Under the pieces are notes generated by a model. It saw only the letters and a program-made list of their open reading frames with translations. It was not told the DNA's origin and did not search any database. 64,000 nt of DNA from Apoda limacodes. Its lineage: Eukaryota > Arthropoda > Insecta > Lepidoptera > Limacodidae. The position numbers and the translations under genes were made by a program. Within the stretch, counting starts at the first letter, position 1; every line of letters begins with the position of its first letter. Shown here in pieces: positions 25,001 through 34,530 of the stretch. The stretch is from assembly GCA_946406115.1 (NCBI GenBank), contig OX291541.1:20491908-20555907 (forward strand), read 5' to 3'.

Positions 25001-28000
25001 GTATAGGGAACCCCCAAAATTTATTGTTTTCTTTCTATTTTAGTGTGAAAATCTTAATGCGGTTCAAAGAATACATCTACTTACCAAGTTTCAACAGTAT
25101 AGTTCTTATAGTTTCGGAAAAAAGTGGCTGTGACATACGGACGGACAGACAGACAGATACATGACGAATTCTAAAGAGTTCCGTTTTTTCCCATTTGTCT
25201 ACGGAACCCTAGTAGCCTATATGCTATTCCAGAACCTAACCTATATGTATGCCAAGTTTTATCCCGATCCGTCTAGTGGTTGAAGCGTTATTGAGTAACA
25301 AACATCTATCCAGACATACAAACTTTCACATTTATTATATTAGGAGGATGACACGGAAGAATATGTTATGAAATTTAGAAGATAGCTCGTCAGTCCGTTC
25401 GTCTTTCCGACACCTGCTGTTTGGGGGTTAATTTGACATTTCACAATTATAGTTAAAGTTCCCCTGTGTACAAGGCTATATACCAGTTTATTTGTAATCA
25501 TTTTCAAATAAGAGCCTATTCTTTATTTAAATTTTTATCATCACCATTAAGGTGAACGTTAGTTTTAAGTTTACATCATATGTAAGTTAGTAAGTGGCAA
25601 ATGACACTAATTATATTTAAAAGCGTTTCGGCTCTGGACAGTATTTTTTTTTCTTTAATCTGAAAACGGTTTTTTTTTTTTATTTTAACGAGCCATCAGC
25701 AGGAAAATCAATTAAATATAAACAGGCTGATTTCTTTTCATGCTGAAACATATGCTGTATTTCACTTTTTTTATTTGGCCCTTCATTCATATGAAGATTC
25801 ATATTTAGGATTCTGTATTAAAAATCAGCAACAAGCTCAAATGCATCTCATTGCTGACTGAACTGCACTCTGACTAAATTTTACTGCATTTCGTTTCAGT
25901 AGGTCTGGACTTGATCATAGCCCCAGGTCTAGCGTTTTCCTGGAAGGGCTATAGGCTAGGGCACGGCGGCGGCTACTACGACCGATATCTTGCCGGACTT
26001 CGAGCTAATCCCGACACTGCTCCTAAGGTACAACAATAACTTACATTGTAAATCGATTACTGTTGTAAATCTATTTTGCTGCGGCGACGGGCTTACCTCC
26101 TGTCACTCAGGATAAAAGTGGTTGACGAAAAGAAGCCGTCTCCCACATTATAATATATATATATATAATATATGTATCCAGCCACTGGTTTTTTTTTTTT
26201 TTTTTTAATTATCTTATGCAGGAGGGGAAATCCCTTACGGACACCCATGGATGGTCTGGGTAACATGGGTAGTGTTGGGCTTGCACCAACTAAAACCCCT
26301 CCTGCCTTTCTTCGTTTTGTTGTTATTGATTATACAACATTTGAGTCATTCTTTATATGTCATTCCTTTATTTTCCAATTTATAATAATTAATTTAATTG
26401 TGCCAAAACTTAAGGGTTTTCTCTTAAGTTTTGTTGTCATATATTTTATTCTATAATATTTATTATTGTATTCTGTATTATTTATTCATTATTGTTTATT
26501 ATTCCTTTTGCATTTTATAGTATTTTGTATATAATTTTAAAATTTTGCTCCATTTGCTTCTCCTGTGACTTTCATTATTCTCTTGGCATATTGAATGAAT
26601 TCTTCCCGGTAGTCATTGCTTGCGATTAGCTCCGGAAAGTTCTCCATGGTGATTTTCATCCCCAATCTACACTCTGTGTCGTATCTGTCTATGCAGTATT
26701 TGGGACAGTCACATAGAATGTGAAAAATGGTCTCCTGTGTGGTATTATCACAAGTACATAAAGGAGTACTCATGAGGCCTTTCTTGTGTAGGTGCTCTCT
26801 GATACCACCATGACCTGTTAGAACTTGGGTAGTTCGGTTGTCCAACTTCATCTTTTCCAAAATTTTATAAGCTGATGTGACTGTGGGAAAGAAGCTTTTA
26901 GTGACTGCGCCAGTTGTGGCTTCGTTGTATCGCTGCTGCCAGAGTGCAATTGTCTCTTGTCTAAGTAAATGCTTTGCATGCGACAAGGGAAATGCATCGT
27001 ATGCAGGGCTCTGCTTGCATTTTATAGCTGCTGTCTTTGCTAACTCGTCAGCTCTTTCGTTTCCTACGATACCTACATGTGCCTTGACCCAGTAAAATAT
27101 CGCTTCCCCTCCCATGTCTTCGAGTACTCTAAGCTCCGAGCGTATTTTGTTAGCGATGGGATTAGTTGAGGTTACATCAGCTAAACACATAAGAGCTGAT
27201 TGCGAGTCACTTAAGATATTAGCCCTTCTGAGTGCCGGTTTTTCTTGCATCAGTTTTACTGCACGCAGGATTGCTGCCATTTCTGCTTGGAATACACTGC
27301 AGTAACTTTCCAGTCGAAACTTCGCACTTCCTTTTTCTGTTTTATTTTGCCAGAAGGATACAGCACCTCCAACTTTGCCTTCTATTTTGCTTCCGTCGGT
27401 GAATATTCTGGCGTATTCGTTTCCGATGGAGTCCACTTCATCGTTCGATCGGATAGTCTTATATGAAATAGGGGCCCGATAAGCAGGATGGGGCAATGCA
27501 AAGGCGCTAGTTCGTGCTTCAAGTTGTCTTCCAGGTAGCTGTTGTAGTGGTTTGCCTCTTTTGATTTCGTAAAGTCTTTTCATTTCCATTGCTCTGAGGT
27601 CCAACGGTAAAATTCTAGACAGTAACGTGCTGGATGATAGGGATATGGAACGATGTGCCTTGGTTATAAGTATCCCAAAGAGCCTTACTGTTTTGTCGAG
27701 TCTATTTTGGAGCTGTTTTCTTTCGGCAGCCTGAGCCCAGACATTAGCAGCATAAAGTAATATTGGTTCAATTACTGCTGTATAAATGCATCTCAGAATG
27801 TCCGGGTTCAGGCCCCATTGTGCTCTGGCTGTCCTTGATACAGATTTATAAATGTTAACCGCTTTCCTGTTTACTTCATCAATGTGGGTAATAAAGTTCA
27901 GCTTTCTATCAATGGTTAGTCCCAAGACTTTTAAGCTCTCGTTAAAGGGTAGTGCTACTCCGTTCATTAACAGCTGGGGACTATCGTACTTTAGTTTTTT

Positions 28001-31000
28001 AGTACTTAGTATGGCCTGGGTCTTATGGGCTGCAAATTTCAATTTGCAGTCAGTGCCCCATTTAGAGATTGTGGACAACGTCGGGTTTATTTTTTCCTCC
28101 AGTTCTTTGGCGCAGTGCCCGCTTGCTATCAAGAGCAGGTCGTCTGCGAACGCCTGAATATGGACTGGAAGTGCTTCTGCTAATCTCAGAAGTGGGTCCA
28201 GTAAAACGTTCCAAAGCGTAGGACCACAAGTGGATCCTTGAATACATCCCATATTTGTGTTCCTGTTGACCTTGGCTCCGGCATAGGTGATTTCTACGCT
28301 ACGGTTGGATAGGTAGCTTACAATCAGGTTGTATAGGGATGCATCAATTTTCTTTTTCTGTAGCTCGGAGAGAATCGCGGGCCACCATGCATGGTCGAAT
28401 GCTCCCTCAATATCTAGGGAGACCACCACGACAATCTTTTTTTGCGCGATTGAGTCCCTTATAATTTTTGTCGCATCGTACAGGGCGTCTTCGGTGCTTC
28501 TTTGCGGTAGGAATCCGTACTGTCTTCCACTTAGTTTTTCTTCGGACCCTAGCTGCCAAGTTAATCTGTTTACGAAGAGTTTTTCCAGGACCTTCCCCAT
28601 AACCGCAAGTAGTCCTATTGGTCTGTAAGATTTGGGTACTGTGTAGTCCCCTTTGCCAGGTTTCGGTATAATTTTAATAATTGCTTTTTTCCAAATCTTA
28701 GGAAAGTAACTTAGATGGAGACACTTATTAAAGAGGGCAAGTAGGGTTTCAGGTTCGGAACAATATGCTGCTTCGCAGATATCTGAGGTGAATCCATCCT
28801 CGCCGGGGGACTTATTGGGGTTCATTCTAGCGAAGACCGCTTGTATTTCTTCAGCTGTGAAGTCTGGCGAGGTCTGTGTAGAGTTTTGTAATTTTTCTTT
28901 GGTTTCGAGCCTCGTTTTGCATTGTTCTGCTGTGTCCGAATATTGGTCGTCGTGAGGGTAGAAAGTATCCGCAAGGAGATTCGCCGATGCTTCAGGTCCC
29001 ATTATTTTTCCATCGGTTATAGAACGCAGGAGTTTGTCATCTTCCCGTGCTTTGCAGTTTTTGATGACTCTAAAGATTTTTTGCCACATGGTCTCTTTAT
29101 CTTGTCTAGAACAAAATTGCTTCCAGCTTTCGGTGATAGTTTTTTCAAGTAGCTTTTTATAGGTTTCTTTTTCTTTGCAATATTGTTCTATCACATATGG
29201 GCGTCTATTAGGATTGGCGTTTCTAATTTTCCGTCGGGTCTTTATCATGGCCCTTTTTGCCATGGTAAGTTCTTTTGTTCACCATTTGCTACGTTTGGTT
29301 TTAAGCGTGGTTTTAGTGGTAGGTATAGTTAATTCACAGGTCTCGGATGACGTCTTCTAATTGCTCTGTAGTCGTCATTCGTTTTATTTGTTGCTTTGTT
29401 ATACCCTTTGTTCTCAGTGCATTTCGGAATTCGACGTGGAAGTCTTGCCAGTCTGCTTTCTTCGTGTTAAATTTACGAGTTGTGGGCTTCGGTGAATAGT
29501 CTTTTCCTCCTGCAATAGCTATTTCAAAGTTAATTTGCCGATGGTCTGATAGTCGTGCCGATTCAGTGTCTACGTGCCAGTTTTTTATTTTGGATATCAA
29601 ACTTGATGAGCATATTGTGACATCCACGATACTGGTGTATAGATTTGTCCCCCTGTATGTGTGAAAGGTAGGCGTGGTTCCATCGTTTACCACATTCATA
29701 TTCATTTGAGCAATAAACTCCATGGTTGCGATTCCTCTTATGTCTTCTGCGTCGCAACCCCACCAGACACTCTTGGCATTGAAGTCTCCTGCAATTACCA
29801 GGTGCTCCTCCTGCAGCTCTCTCGCGATATCTTGTACTCTGGTTAGATAAGGTTCTATCTCTACGTTTCCTTCAAAGTAGACATTTATAAATGATATAGC
29901 CTGGTTATTTGTTTTGATCTTAAAGCCTACAATATTTTCATTTATTAGATCATTATTGACAAGAGCTAGAAGGTTTCTGTCAAACACTATGGCTGCGACC
30001 TTATTTGGATTATCTGCGGTTGCATTTGGTCTCTGTATAACTTTATGACTGGACGTGACGTATCCTTTGTTTCCCACATAGGGCTCTTGTACTAGTAAGA
30101 TTGAAATATTTTTAGCTAGTGCCTCTGCTTCTGCTTCTTTCATTGCAGCGAAGCCTCGGCCTAGGTTTACCTGTCCTATTTTTATGCTTTGTAGAACCTT
30201 AGCTTAGCAGTAGTAGTTGATTGAAGACCTCGATATCCTGTCCCATTTTGCCCATTCTGGGCATGTTGAGCTGTAGGCAGGATGTTCGATGTCTGCGCGG
30301 TTCTTTACTGAGTGGCAGTTGGAGCATTTGGCTGGCTCGTTTCTATTGGGGCATTCTCGGGTATCATGGTGTCCAGTGCAGTATCCACATGTGTGTGCTT
30401 CCTTACATTCCCTTGCTAGATGGCCAAATTTGAGGCATTTATAGCACTGGGTTAAAGGAGACTGATCCACAGCTTGAGTCGGTTTGTAACCGATTCTTAT
30501 TTTCTGGTCAACTACGGCTTTCCAGATTTGTGGGCTGACTTCAACAATTACATTGCTTGTTTCCGGTTTCCTTGTTCTAGTCCTTCGGATGACCTTGGTA
30601 TGTCTATTTTCCGTTGGAATGTCCTTCAAAAAAGTTCCGTTCTGGTTTACAATGGCCTGTTCAATTTTGCCGTTATCCATATCGTTTGTGACTCCAAGTA
30701 AGCGAATCAGCGGATACTTTGGCTTCGGTTGTGTGACTGAGAGAGAAGTGTTGCTTTCTGTTAGTGCTGTTTGCAGTGCTTTGCAGTCTGATTCACTGTC
30801 GCAGCTAATAACCACCTTTTGATTCCTGCATTTCCTTAGCTGATTAACTCCGATGCCCATTTCCACTACATCGATCCCGGTTTTGATTTTTTCCATTACT
30901 TCGGTACTCGTGTGCCTTGGATCGATTGATTGAACTACGAGGGAAAATCTAGGCTTTGCTGCAACTGAGGCATAAGTTGGTTTCGCGAGTGGTGCCGGTG

Positions 31001-32802
31001 CTGGTGGGAATGAAGCTGCGAAGGTTGGATTGCAATCTGTGGTCTCTGTTTCCTTAATTTCCTTTCTTAGATTCTCCATCGTGGTGTGGATCGGGCCTGC
31101 TGTGTCTGTAACCAATGTTTTTAGGGCTTTTATTTCTTCGACGATAATTTCACTTCCAGCCACTGGTTACCCCCTTCTAGGGTTGAAAACCATGAAGATA
31201 TACATACATATTGACATAAAAGTCTGAGGACTGGTACCCAAGTACCTGGGCCTGGCTAGCTGACGGGCAAACTGAACGAATCAAGGTTGAAAAAGTCTTG
31301 CTTTTGGTTTTCTATGTTTCTAGGATGTCTAATAATAGAAAAATAAAATATTCCAAATATTTTCCCCTGAGAATTTGCAAAAATAGACGACTTAATCCAA
31401 AAATTGGTCATATTAGAAATTTAAACCCAAACTAATAAAATATAATCAAGCTGTCGTCTTGATGGATTGTCGTACTGTATGAGTCTTAATGAATTAACTT
31501 AATAAAAAAATGTTAAACAAAAAAAAAACGACCGGCTTCAAAAAGATGCACTAAAAAGGTAAAAATAATTACTTATTTCCAAAAATCTGATCTGAATTAC
31601 AGTTTGAAGTTTGTGTCTATGTACCTAACAGTTTATATCATACTTCAACTACGTAACGAATTGTCGTCGTAGTCGTTAAAAAATTTTATACAATCATCAA
31701 CATAAAAGGCGTTTTACCAGTTCCAAATAACACCAATTATTTTTTTTAACTAAAAATTTAAGTTTAAATTTCACTAAATTAATATGGAACCCCTTCTGAG
31801 GTTATACCCTTTTAAATAAAAAAAGAATTTTGCATATCATTAAACTTGAACATTAAACTCGATTAAACATACATAAAAAATATATATATGTTGAATAATC
31901 CGTATACTAAATTTTGTCACTTACCTGATAGCGCTAACGGTCGGGGGTGTCGCGATATAGGAGTGCGCGGACACGTATGAAGTCATTCGCGACTATTCCA
32001 GAACTAATTTGCACATCGCTCGCGTTAAACTCTACACCGCAAACCCCACTCTTCAATTAGTTTACTGTTCTAGCAATCTTTTAAAGACTCAAATAGTAAA
32101 AGTCAGTTATCACTTTGCACTGTAATTATAATAATAAATATTTTTGACAATACACATAGCGCTGTCTGGCCCCAAAGTAAGCAAAGCTTGTGTTATGGAT
32201 ACCAGACAACGGATACAGATACAAATATATTACTTTTTTTTGTAAATACATACATATAATACATAAATACACCCAGACTCAAGACAAACACAAATGTTTT
32301 TTATCACATAAATGTTTATCCAATAAGGGAATCGAACCCACATCAACTAGGCTGCGAGGGAGTCTTAAAGGAGGGAACTTTGTATGTAATGAAGAATGAA
32401 GAGTGCAGATTTGCACGGTTACCATTGACGGCGACAAGAGAACTAGACAGCTGTGAAAAAAAATGGTCGCGAAACTGTGGTCTCTTACTGTCTCATTCTA
32501 ATTTGTTTTAAAAAACATAAACAACTAAAATGGCGGACGGTAATAGAAAGAGAAAAGAGACCACAGGTTTGCTATGTATCTCTCTATGTAAATTTTTGTG
32601 AGGGTATTGCACAGTCCACAGGGCAGATTACAGATATATGTGGGTTACACCGTGTCATAGGGCCCAAATTTATTTTTCTACTAATCATTATTTTAACTTT
32701 GCGTTTCAGGTGATGGCGCTGGCGTTCTCTTGCCAAGTAGTTGAAGACGTTCCAGTCAACGAGCTTGATCAGCATGTGGATGAAGTCATCACAGCAGTTT
32801 GA
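21947..32802 (+). CDS. MTHFS: 5-formyltetrahydrofolate cyclo-ligase, four coding exons
   Basis: The spliced coding sequence joins 21947-22063, 24153-24405, 25900-26027 and 32710-32802 and gives 196 residues ending in TGA; the human enzyme has about 203. The enzyme uses ATP to convert 5-formyl-tetrahydrofolate to 5,10-methenyl-tetrahydrofolate in one-carbon metabolism, normally in the cytosol. Visible family features are an N-terminal basic helix (residues 10-38), an 'RIAVYMS' strand early in exon 2, 'PGLAF' at 132-136 and the nucleotide/folate-binding loop '[13 protein letters not shown]' at 142-154, then 'ALAFSCQ' and 'HVDEVIT' near the C terminus. The first ATG is preferred over Met11 because it reproduces the N-terminal length of vertebrate enzymes and has an A at -3. 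Introns are GT-AG with phases 0, 1 and 0. The frame is open throughout, so the gene is probably functional. The family is certain; expression is not tested. Confidence 0.93.
22107..22570 (+). mobile_element. tRNA-derived SINE (family A), split by a CR1 fragment
   Basis: The head at 22113-22170 has an A-box-like 'tagttggtagtgtgg' (22121-22135) and a B-box-like 'gagttcgattccc' (22158-22170), as in Pol III promoters of tRNA-derived SINEs. The body runs to about 22265, is interrupted by the CR1 3' fragment, and resumes at about 22466 ('tatccgttgtctggtatcc') to 22570. Reversed copies at 6985-7230, 21365-21545, 32139-32370 and 37548-37805 have the two halves joined. It lies in MTHFS intron 1. Confidence 0.75.
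22286..22465 (-). mobile_element. CR1-type LINE 3'-end fragment
   Basis: It reads 'aaggtggcaaacaag' then 'ggtaagcggtcaccgtgg', 'cgcgttgccgactcttc' and 'gaatgaattccctgccgatgg'. These are the same blocks, in the same order, as the 3' end of the CR1 element at 56990-57275, with internal deletions. It sits inside the SINE of MTHFS intron 1. Confidence 0.75.
22781..22942. repeat. Foldback MITE-like inverted repeat
   Basis: Left arm 22781-22836 ('ctcgattacgtaagttgttg' to 'taagatgtacattgcg') is the diverged reverse complement of right arm 22877-22942, with a 40-base loop between. The right arm holds about 10 extra bases. The arms can pair as a long hairpin. No target duplication was identified. It lies in MTHFS intron 1. 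Confidence 0.7.
24153..24405 (+). CDS. MTHFS: MTHFS coding exon 2
   Basis: The acceptor 'tatgttttag' precedes GTG ATC AAT, which continues exon 1 as 'EK|VINHPWY', the same register as vertebrate MTHFS. There are 84 codons plus one base, ending before the donor GTAAGC (phase 1). It holds the substrate-proximal part 'FLPQY...HMKMLRL'. The position usually reading 'WNIxQP' here reads 'HGIAQH', a visible deviation. Confidence 0.92.
24605..25215 (+). repeat. Dispersed lepidopteran-type repeat G in MTHFS intron 2
   Basis: It starts 'ggccaaatgcgagttagact' with 'gagggttccgtacc' and ends with 'acggacggacagacagacag' and 'tacggaaccctag'. These ends match the other G copies at 32853-33289 and (reversed) 62270-62630, although the middle differs, so this is a subfamily. 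No coding capacity is seen. Confidence 0.65.
25215..25352 (-). repeat. Dispersed repeat E fragment
   Basis: Reverse-orientation copy ('cgatccgtctagtggttgaa', 'aaactttcacatttattata') of the repeat seen forward at 905-1085 and 16797-17045. It abuts the G repeat in MTHFS intron 2. Confidence 0.55.
25900..26027 (+). CDS. MTHFS: MTHFS coding exon 3 (catalytic loop)
   Basis: The acceptor 'tttcgtttcag' ends at 25899. The first two bases complete a GTA valine codon begun in exon 2. The exon carries the family signature 'PGLAF...[13 protein letters not shown]'. It ends 'TAPK' before the donor GTACAA, which is weak beyond the GT but keeps frame with exon 4. Confidence 0.93.
26177..26190. repeat. Target-site duplication, left copy (R1 element)
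   Basis: The 14 bases tccagccactggtt abut the poly(T) run and are identical to 31155-31168. The last two T's could belong to the tail instead, which would make the duplication 12 bp. Confidence 0.88.
26537..29333 (-). pseudogene. R1 element ORF2, reverse transcriptase and RNase H part
   Basis: A 908-codon frame from Met at 29263, preceded in frame by '[18 protein letters not shown]' and a TGA (29279-29281) where a second Trp is expected. RT motifs: '[19 protein letters not shown]' (about 212), '[12 protein letters not shown]' (about 283), '[13 protein letters not shown]' (about 340), 'FADDLLLI' (about 370). RNase H follows: 'FTDGS' (620), 'QAEM' (659), 'SDSQ' (685), 'WVKAH...NERADELA' (724-740), so the D-E-D-D set is complete. 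The C terminus has a Cys/His cluster ('CTCD' to 'HILCDC'). The wording of the RT motifs fits the R1 clade; an attached RNase H also occurs in I and LOA clades. Confidence 0.92.
29334..30203 (-). pseudogene. R1 element ORF2, endonuclease part (APE type)
   Basis: The frame continues directly from the ORF1 stop, with 20 sense codons ('[14 protein letters not shown]') before the first Met at 30143. The residues expected of an apurinic-like LINE endonuclease are present: 'QEPY' (Glu), '[12 protein letters not shown]' (Asp, Asn), '[10 protein letters not shown]' and '[10 protein letters not shown]' (Asp-His). The domain itself looks intact. The frame ends at TGA (29334-29336), where comparison with the next segment shows a frameshift rather than a natural end. 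Confidence 0.88.
30204..31154 (-). pseudogene. R1 element ORF1 (Gag-like, zinc-knuckle), 5'-truncated
   Basis: An open frame of about 316 codons to TAA at 30204-30206. The C-terminal third carries tandem CCHC-type knuckles: '[16 protein letters not shown]', then '[13 protein letters not shown]', then 'CSNCHS...H...C'. This is the RNA-binding nucleocapsid-like module of ORF1 in R1/Jockey-type LINEs. The upstream part ('[17 protein letters not shown]') resembles the RRM-like segment of such proteins. R1 ORF1 proteins are usually longer, and the N terminus is missing here. The frame reads through into the duplicated target, so any start before 31154 is spurious. Confidence 0.88.
31155..31168. 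repeat. Target-site duplication, right copy (R1 element)
   Basis: Identical to 26177-26190 and abuts the 5' edge of the R1 element. It also contains the GTG (31161-31163) from which ORF1 can be called, so that start codon is flanking DNA, not part of the element. Confidence 0.88.
31170..32138. other. Intron 3 stretch with a degraded dispersed repeat
   Basis: AT-rich. 31525-31800 contains 'aaaaaaaaacgaccggcttc' and 'atggaaccccttctgaggtt', pieces of a common lepidopteran-type repeat. A related end, 'ccttttttgaagtcggtt', appears reversed at 63227-63244. No coding signal seen. Confidence 0.4.
32139..32370 (-). mobile_element. SINE family A, near complete, in MTHFS intron 3
   Basis: Reverse orientation. 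It contains 'gataccagacaacggataca', then 'cataaatacacccagactca', then the B-box complement 'gggaatcgaaccc' (32327-32339) and 'ctaggctgcgaggga'. It matches the copies at 6985-7230, 21365-21545 and 37548-37805. Confidence 0.78.
32396..32640 (+). repeat. Dispersed repeat D next to MTHFS exon 4
   Basis: Blocks 'aaaaatggtcgcgaaactgt', 'gagaccacaggtttgctatg', 'tttttgtgagggtattgcac' and 'agtccacagggcagattac' recur at 51035-51545 (forward, partial) and 60165-60335 (reverse). It is non-coding and unclassified, and ends about 70 bases before the acceptor of exon 4. Confidence 0.6.
32710..32802 (+). CDS. MTHFS: MTHFS coding exon 4 and stop
   Basis: The acceptor 'tttgcgtttcag' ends at 32709. Thirty codons then TGA: 'VMALAFSCQ...[13 protein letters not shown]', the C-terminal block of the family. 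Intron 3, of 6.7 kb, is swollen by an antisense R1 element, a SINE and another dispersed repeat that stops about 70 bases before this exon. Confidence 0.92.
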   Translation: MMALAFSCQVVEDVPVNELDQHVDEVITAV

Positions 32803-32852
32803 TCGTCGTTATGATACATATTAGTGTATCCCACTAGTCCTACTGATATCAA

Positions 32853-33289
32853 AATCGCCCAAGTGCGAGTGGGACTCGCGCACAAAGGGTTCCGTACCAT
32901 TATCTATGAAAACTGCAAAAATCACGTTTTTTGTATGGGAGCCCCACTTAAATATTTGTTTTATTTTAATGTAATTATTTATTTTTAAAGTGACTATATA
33001 ACCAAATATTCTGTGAATATTTTAAGCGTCTACCTGTTGCCGTTATCAATATCGAGCAAAATTGAAAAATCACGTTTGTTGTATGGAAATCCTATTATAT
33101 ATTTATTTTATTCTGTGTTTTAATATTTATTGTGGCAACAGAAATACATCTTCTGTAAAAAAAATTAACTGTCTTACTATCATGGTTCATGAGATACAGC
33201 CTGGTGACAGACGGACGGACGGACGGACAGCGGAGTCTTAGTAATAGAGTTCCGCTAATTACCCTTTAGGTACGGAACCCTAATAAATG
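32853..33289 (+). repeat. Repeat G, full-length-looking copy downstream of MTHFS
   Basis: Ends 'caagtgcgagtgggactcgc' and 'aggtacggaaccctaataaa'. The interior has 'aacagaaatacatcttctgt', 'gttcatgagatacagcctgg' and '(gacg)n gacagcggagtcttagtaat'. The reversed copy at 62270-62630 has the same order. I recognise it as a common lepidopteran repeat; its class is uncertain. Confidence 0.7.
33282..33287 (+). terminator. Candidate MTHFS poly(A) signal
   Basis: This is the first AATAAA after the MTHFS stop, about 480 bases downstream, at the distal end of a dispersed repeat (32853-33289). Another AATAAA lies at 33666-33671. Which one is used cannot be told from sequence. Confidence 0.3.
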
Positions 33290-33520
33290 TAAAAGTTTGT
33301 ACCTTTGTTTGTTATTTATTCACGCTCCGTTGATCAGTCGGAGTAATAGTTGAAGAGCCGGAGAAGGACATAGGCTTTTTACTCTGGAAAATGATAAAGA
33401 TTATAGTTTGCTATAGCAAATTTCTTTAGTATGATCAAGGAGTTGCTGTCGGGAATCCTACGCTGAAGTCTAAATTTACGGCGGCCGAAACCACTGACAA
33501 AAGTTAGTAATATGTACAAC
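33290..33520 (+). repeat. Dispersed repeat E copy
   Basis: 'gtaaaagtttgtacctttgt', 'ggagaaggacataggctttt' and 'ccactgacaaaagttagtaa' match the E family, directly abutting repeat G. Confidence 0.5.
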
Positions 33521-34440
33521 ACTGTAGTATTTTTTAATTTTAAAAATAATCTTACAATATAAACTATGTATATTATAGGGGTGTTATGAATATTTTTAAT
33601 ATAAAGCCGCTGAAAGAAATTGCTATATTATTTCTAAAACTACTGGAAGGTGATTGATTACACGAAATAAAATTGAATAAGTAAGAATTAGTTTAAGATG
33701 CCAAGGTGTCAAAATTGCGATTAAGTTATTTAAAGTTTAGTTTTAGATGGCGTTAGTATAAAAAAGTAATTGTCACTATGTAGTTTGTGATATTCTCTCA
33801 AGTGTTGCAGAACCCTTGGTGCGTGAGTCCGACACGCGCTTGACCGGTTTTTTAAGTTTGATTGCCTAACATGTTATTATTCGGCTCTGTCCAGCCGTAG
33901 AGGATTCGTAGCGGTTCTATACGCACGTTATGGACGCAAACCTTCCATAAATTTTGCAACTAGAGCTAATATCTATAACATTGTTACAAAATATAATGTG
34001 CATAAATAAACTTTGAACAATCAATAAGAAAAAAAACATCCAATAAGTACTGTAATAATAATATACTATATATACATACAAAAGTATAAAGTCACTCATT
34101 ATAATTCAATTAAACATACCTAATGTCAAACTTTACAAAAATTCTCAATTAATATTTGATATTAACAATAAGGTACAAAAATCACATTCAATACATATCA
34201 CATAAAATCACTGTTACACAAATTTAAATTTTTTATTTTATAATTATATTCGTCGGTAGTTACTACAGCATGTGTCAATTACCGCTAAATTTATAATTAA
34301 ACAGTAATAAAATTGGTGTAAATGTTTAAAAAAAACCTGCCAAGGGCAAGATGAAATAATATAAAATGTACTAAAATTTTGACATGCCACCATATTAACT
34401 AGCTTGCGTCAGTTGTTTTGGATATTTATGTTTACGTAAC
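33521..34440. other. AT-rich non-coding
   Basis: Contains a repeat G end at 33800-33855 ('tgcgtgagtccgacacgcgc', 'ttgaccggttttttaa'). No gene. Confidence 0.35.
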
Positions 34441-34442
34441 CT

Positions 34443-34530
34443 AAAACGACCGATTGGCTCAGCTACTGTATATATGTAAAACTGCGCTGTCGAAGGTCCT
34501 GCTTTCGATTCCTAGTAGAGAACAAAAAAT
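34443..34530 (+). mobile_element. tRNA-derived SINE head fragment
   Basis: A-box-like 'tggctcagctactg' (34456-34469) and B-box-like 'gctttcgattcc' (34500-34511) at tRNA-like spacing, then 'aacaaaaaatagatacttat'. It differs from families A and B. Confidence 0.5.

Larger units (their letters stand above)
26191..31154 (-). mobile_element. R1-clade non-LTR retrotransposon, 5'-truncated, antisense in MTHFS intron 3
   Basis: On the - strand the order is partial ORF1 with zinc knuckles, endonuclease, reverse transcriptase and RNase H, a 3' UTR of about 330 bases, and a poly(A) run (T run at 26191-26206). A perfect 14 bp direct repeat, tccagccactggtt, flanks it at 26177-26190 and 31155-31168, the expected mark of target-primed insertion. 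The 5' edge falls inside ORF1, so the copy is 5'-truncated. ORF2 has one frameshift and one nonsense codon, so the copy cannot make full ORF2. The poly(A) and perfect duplication suggest a fairly recent insertion. Confidence 0.93.
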
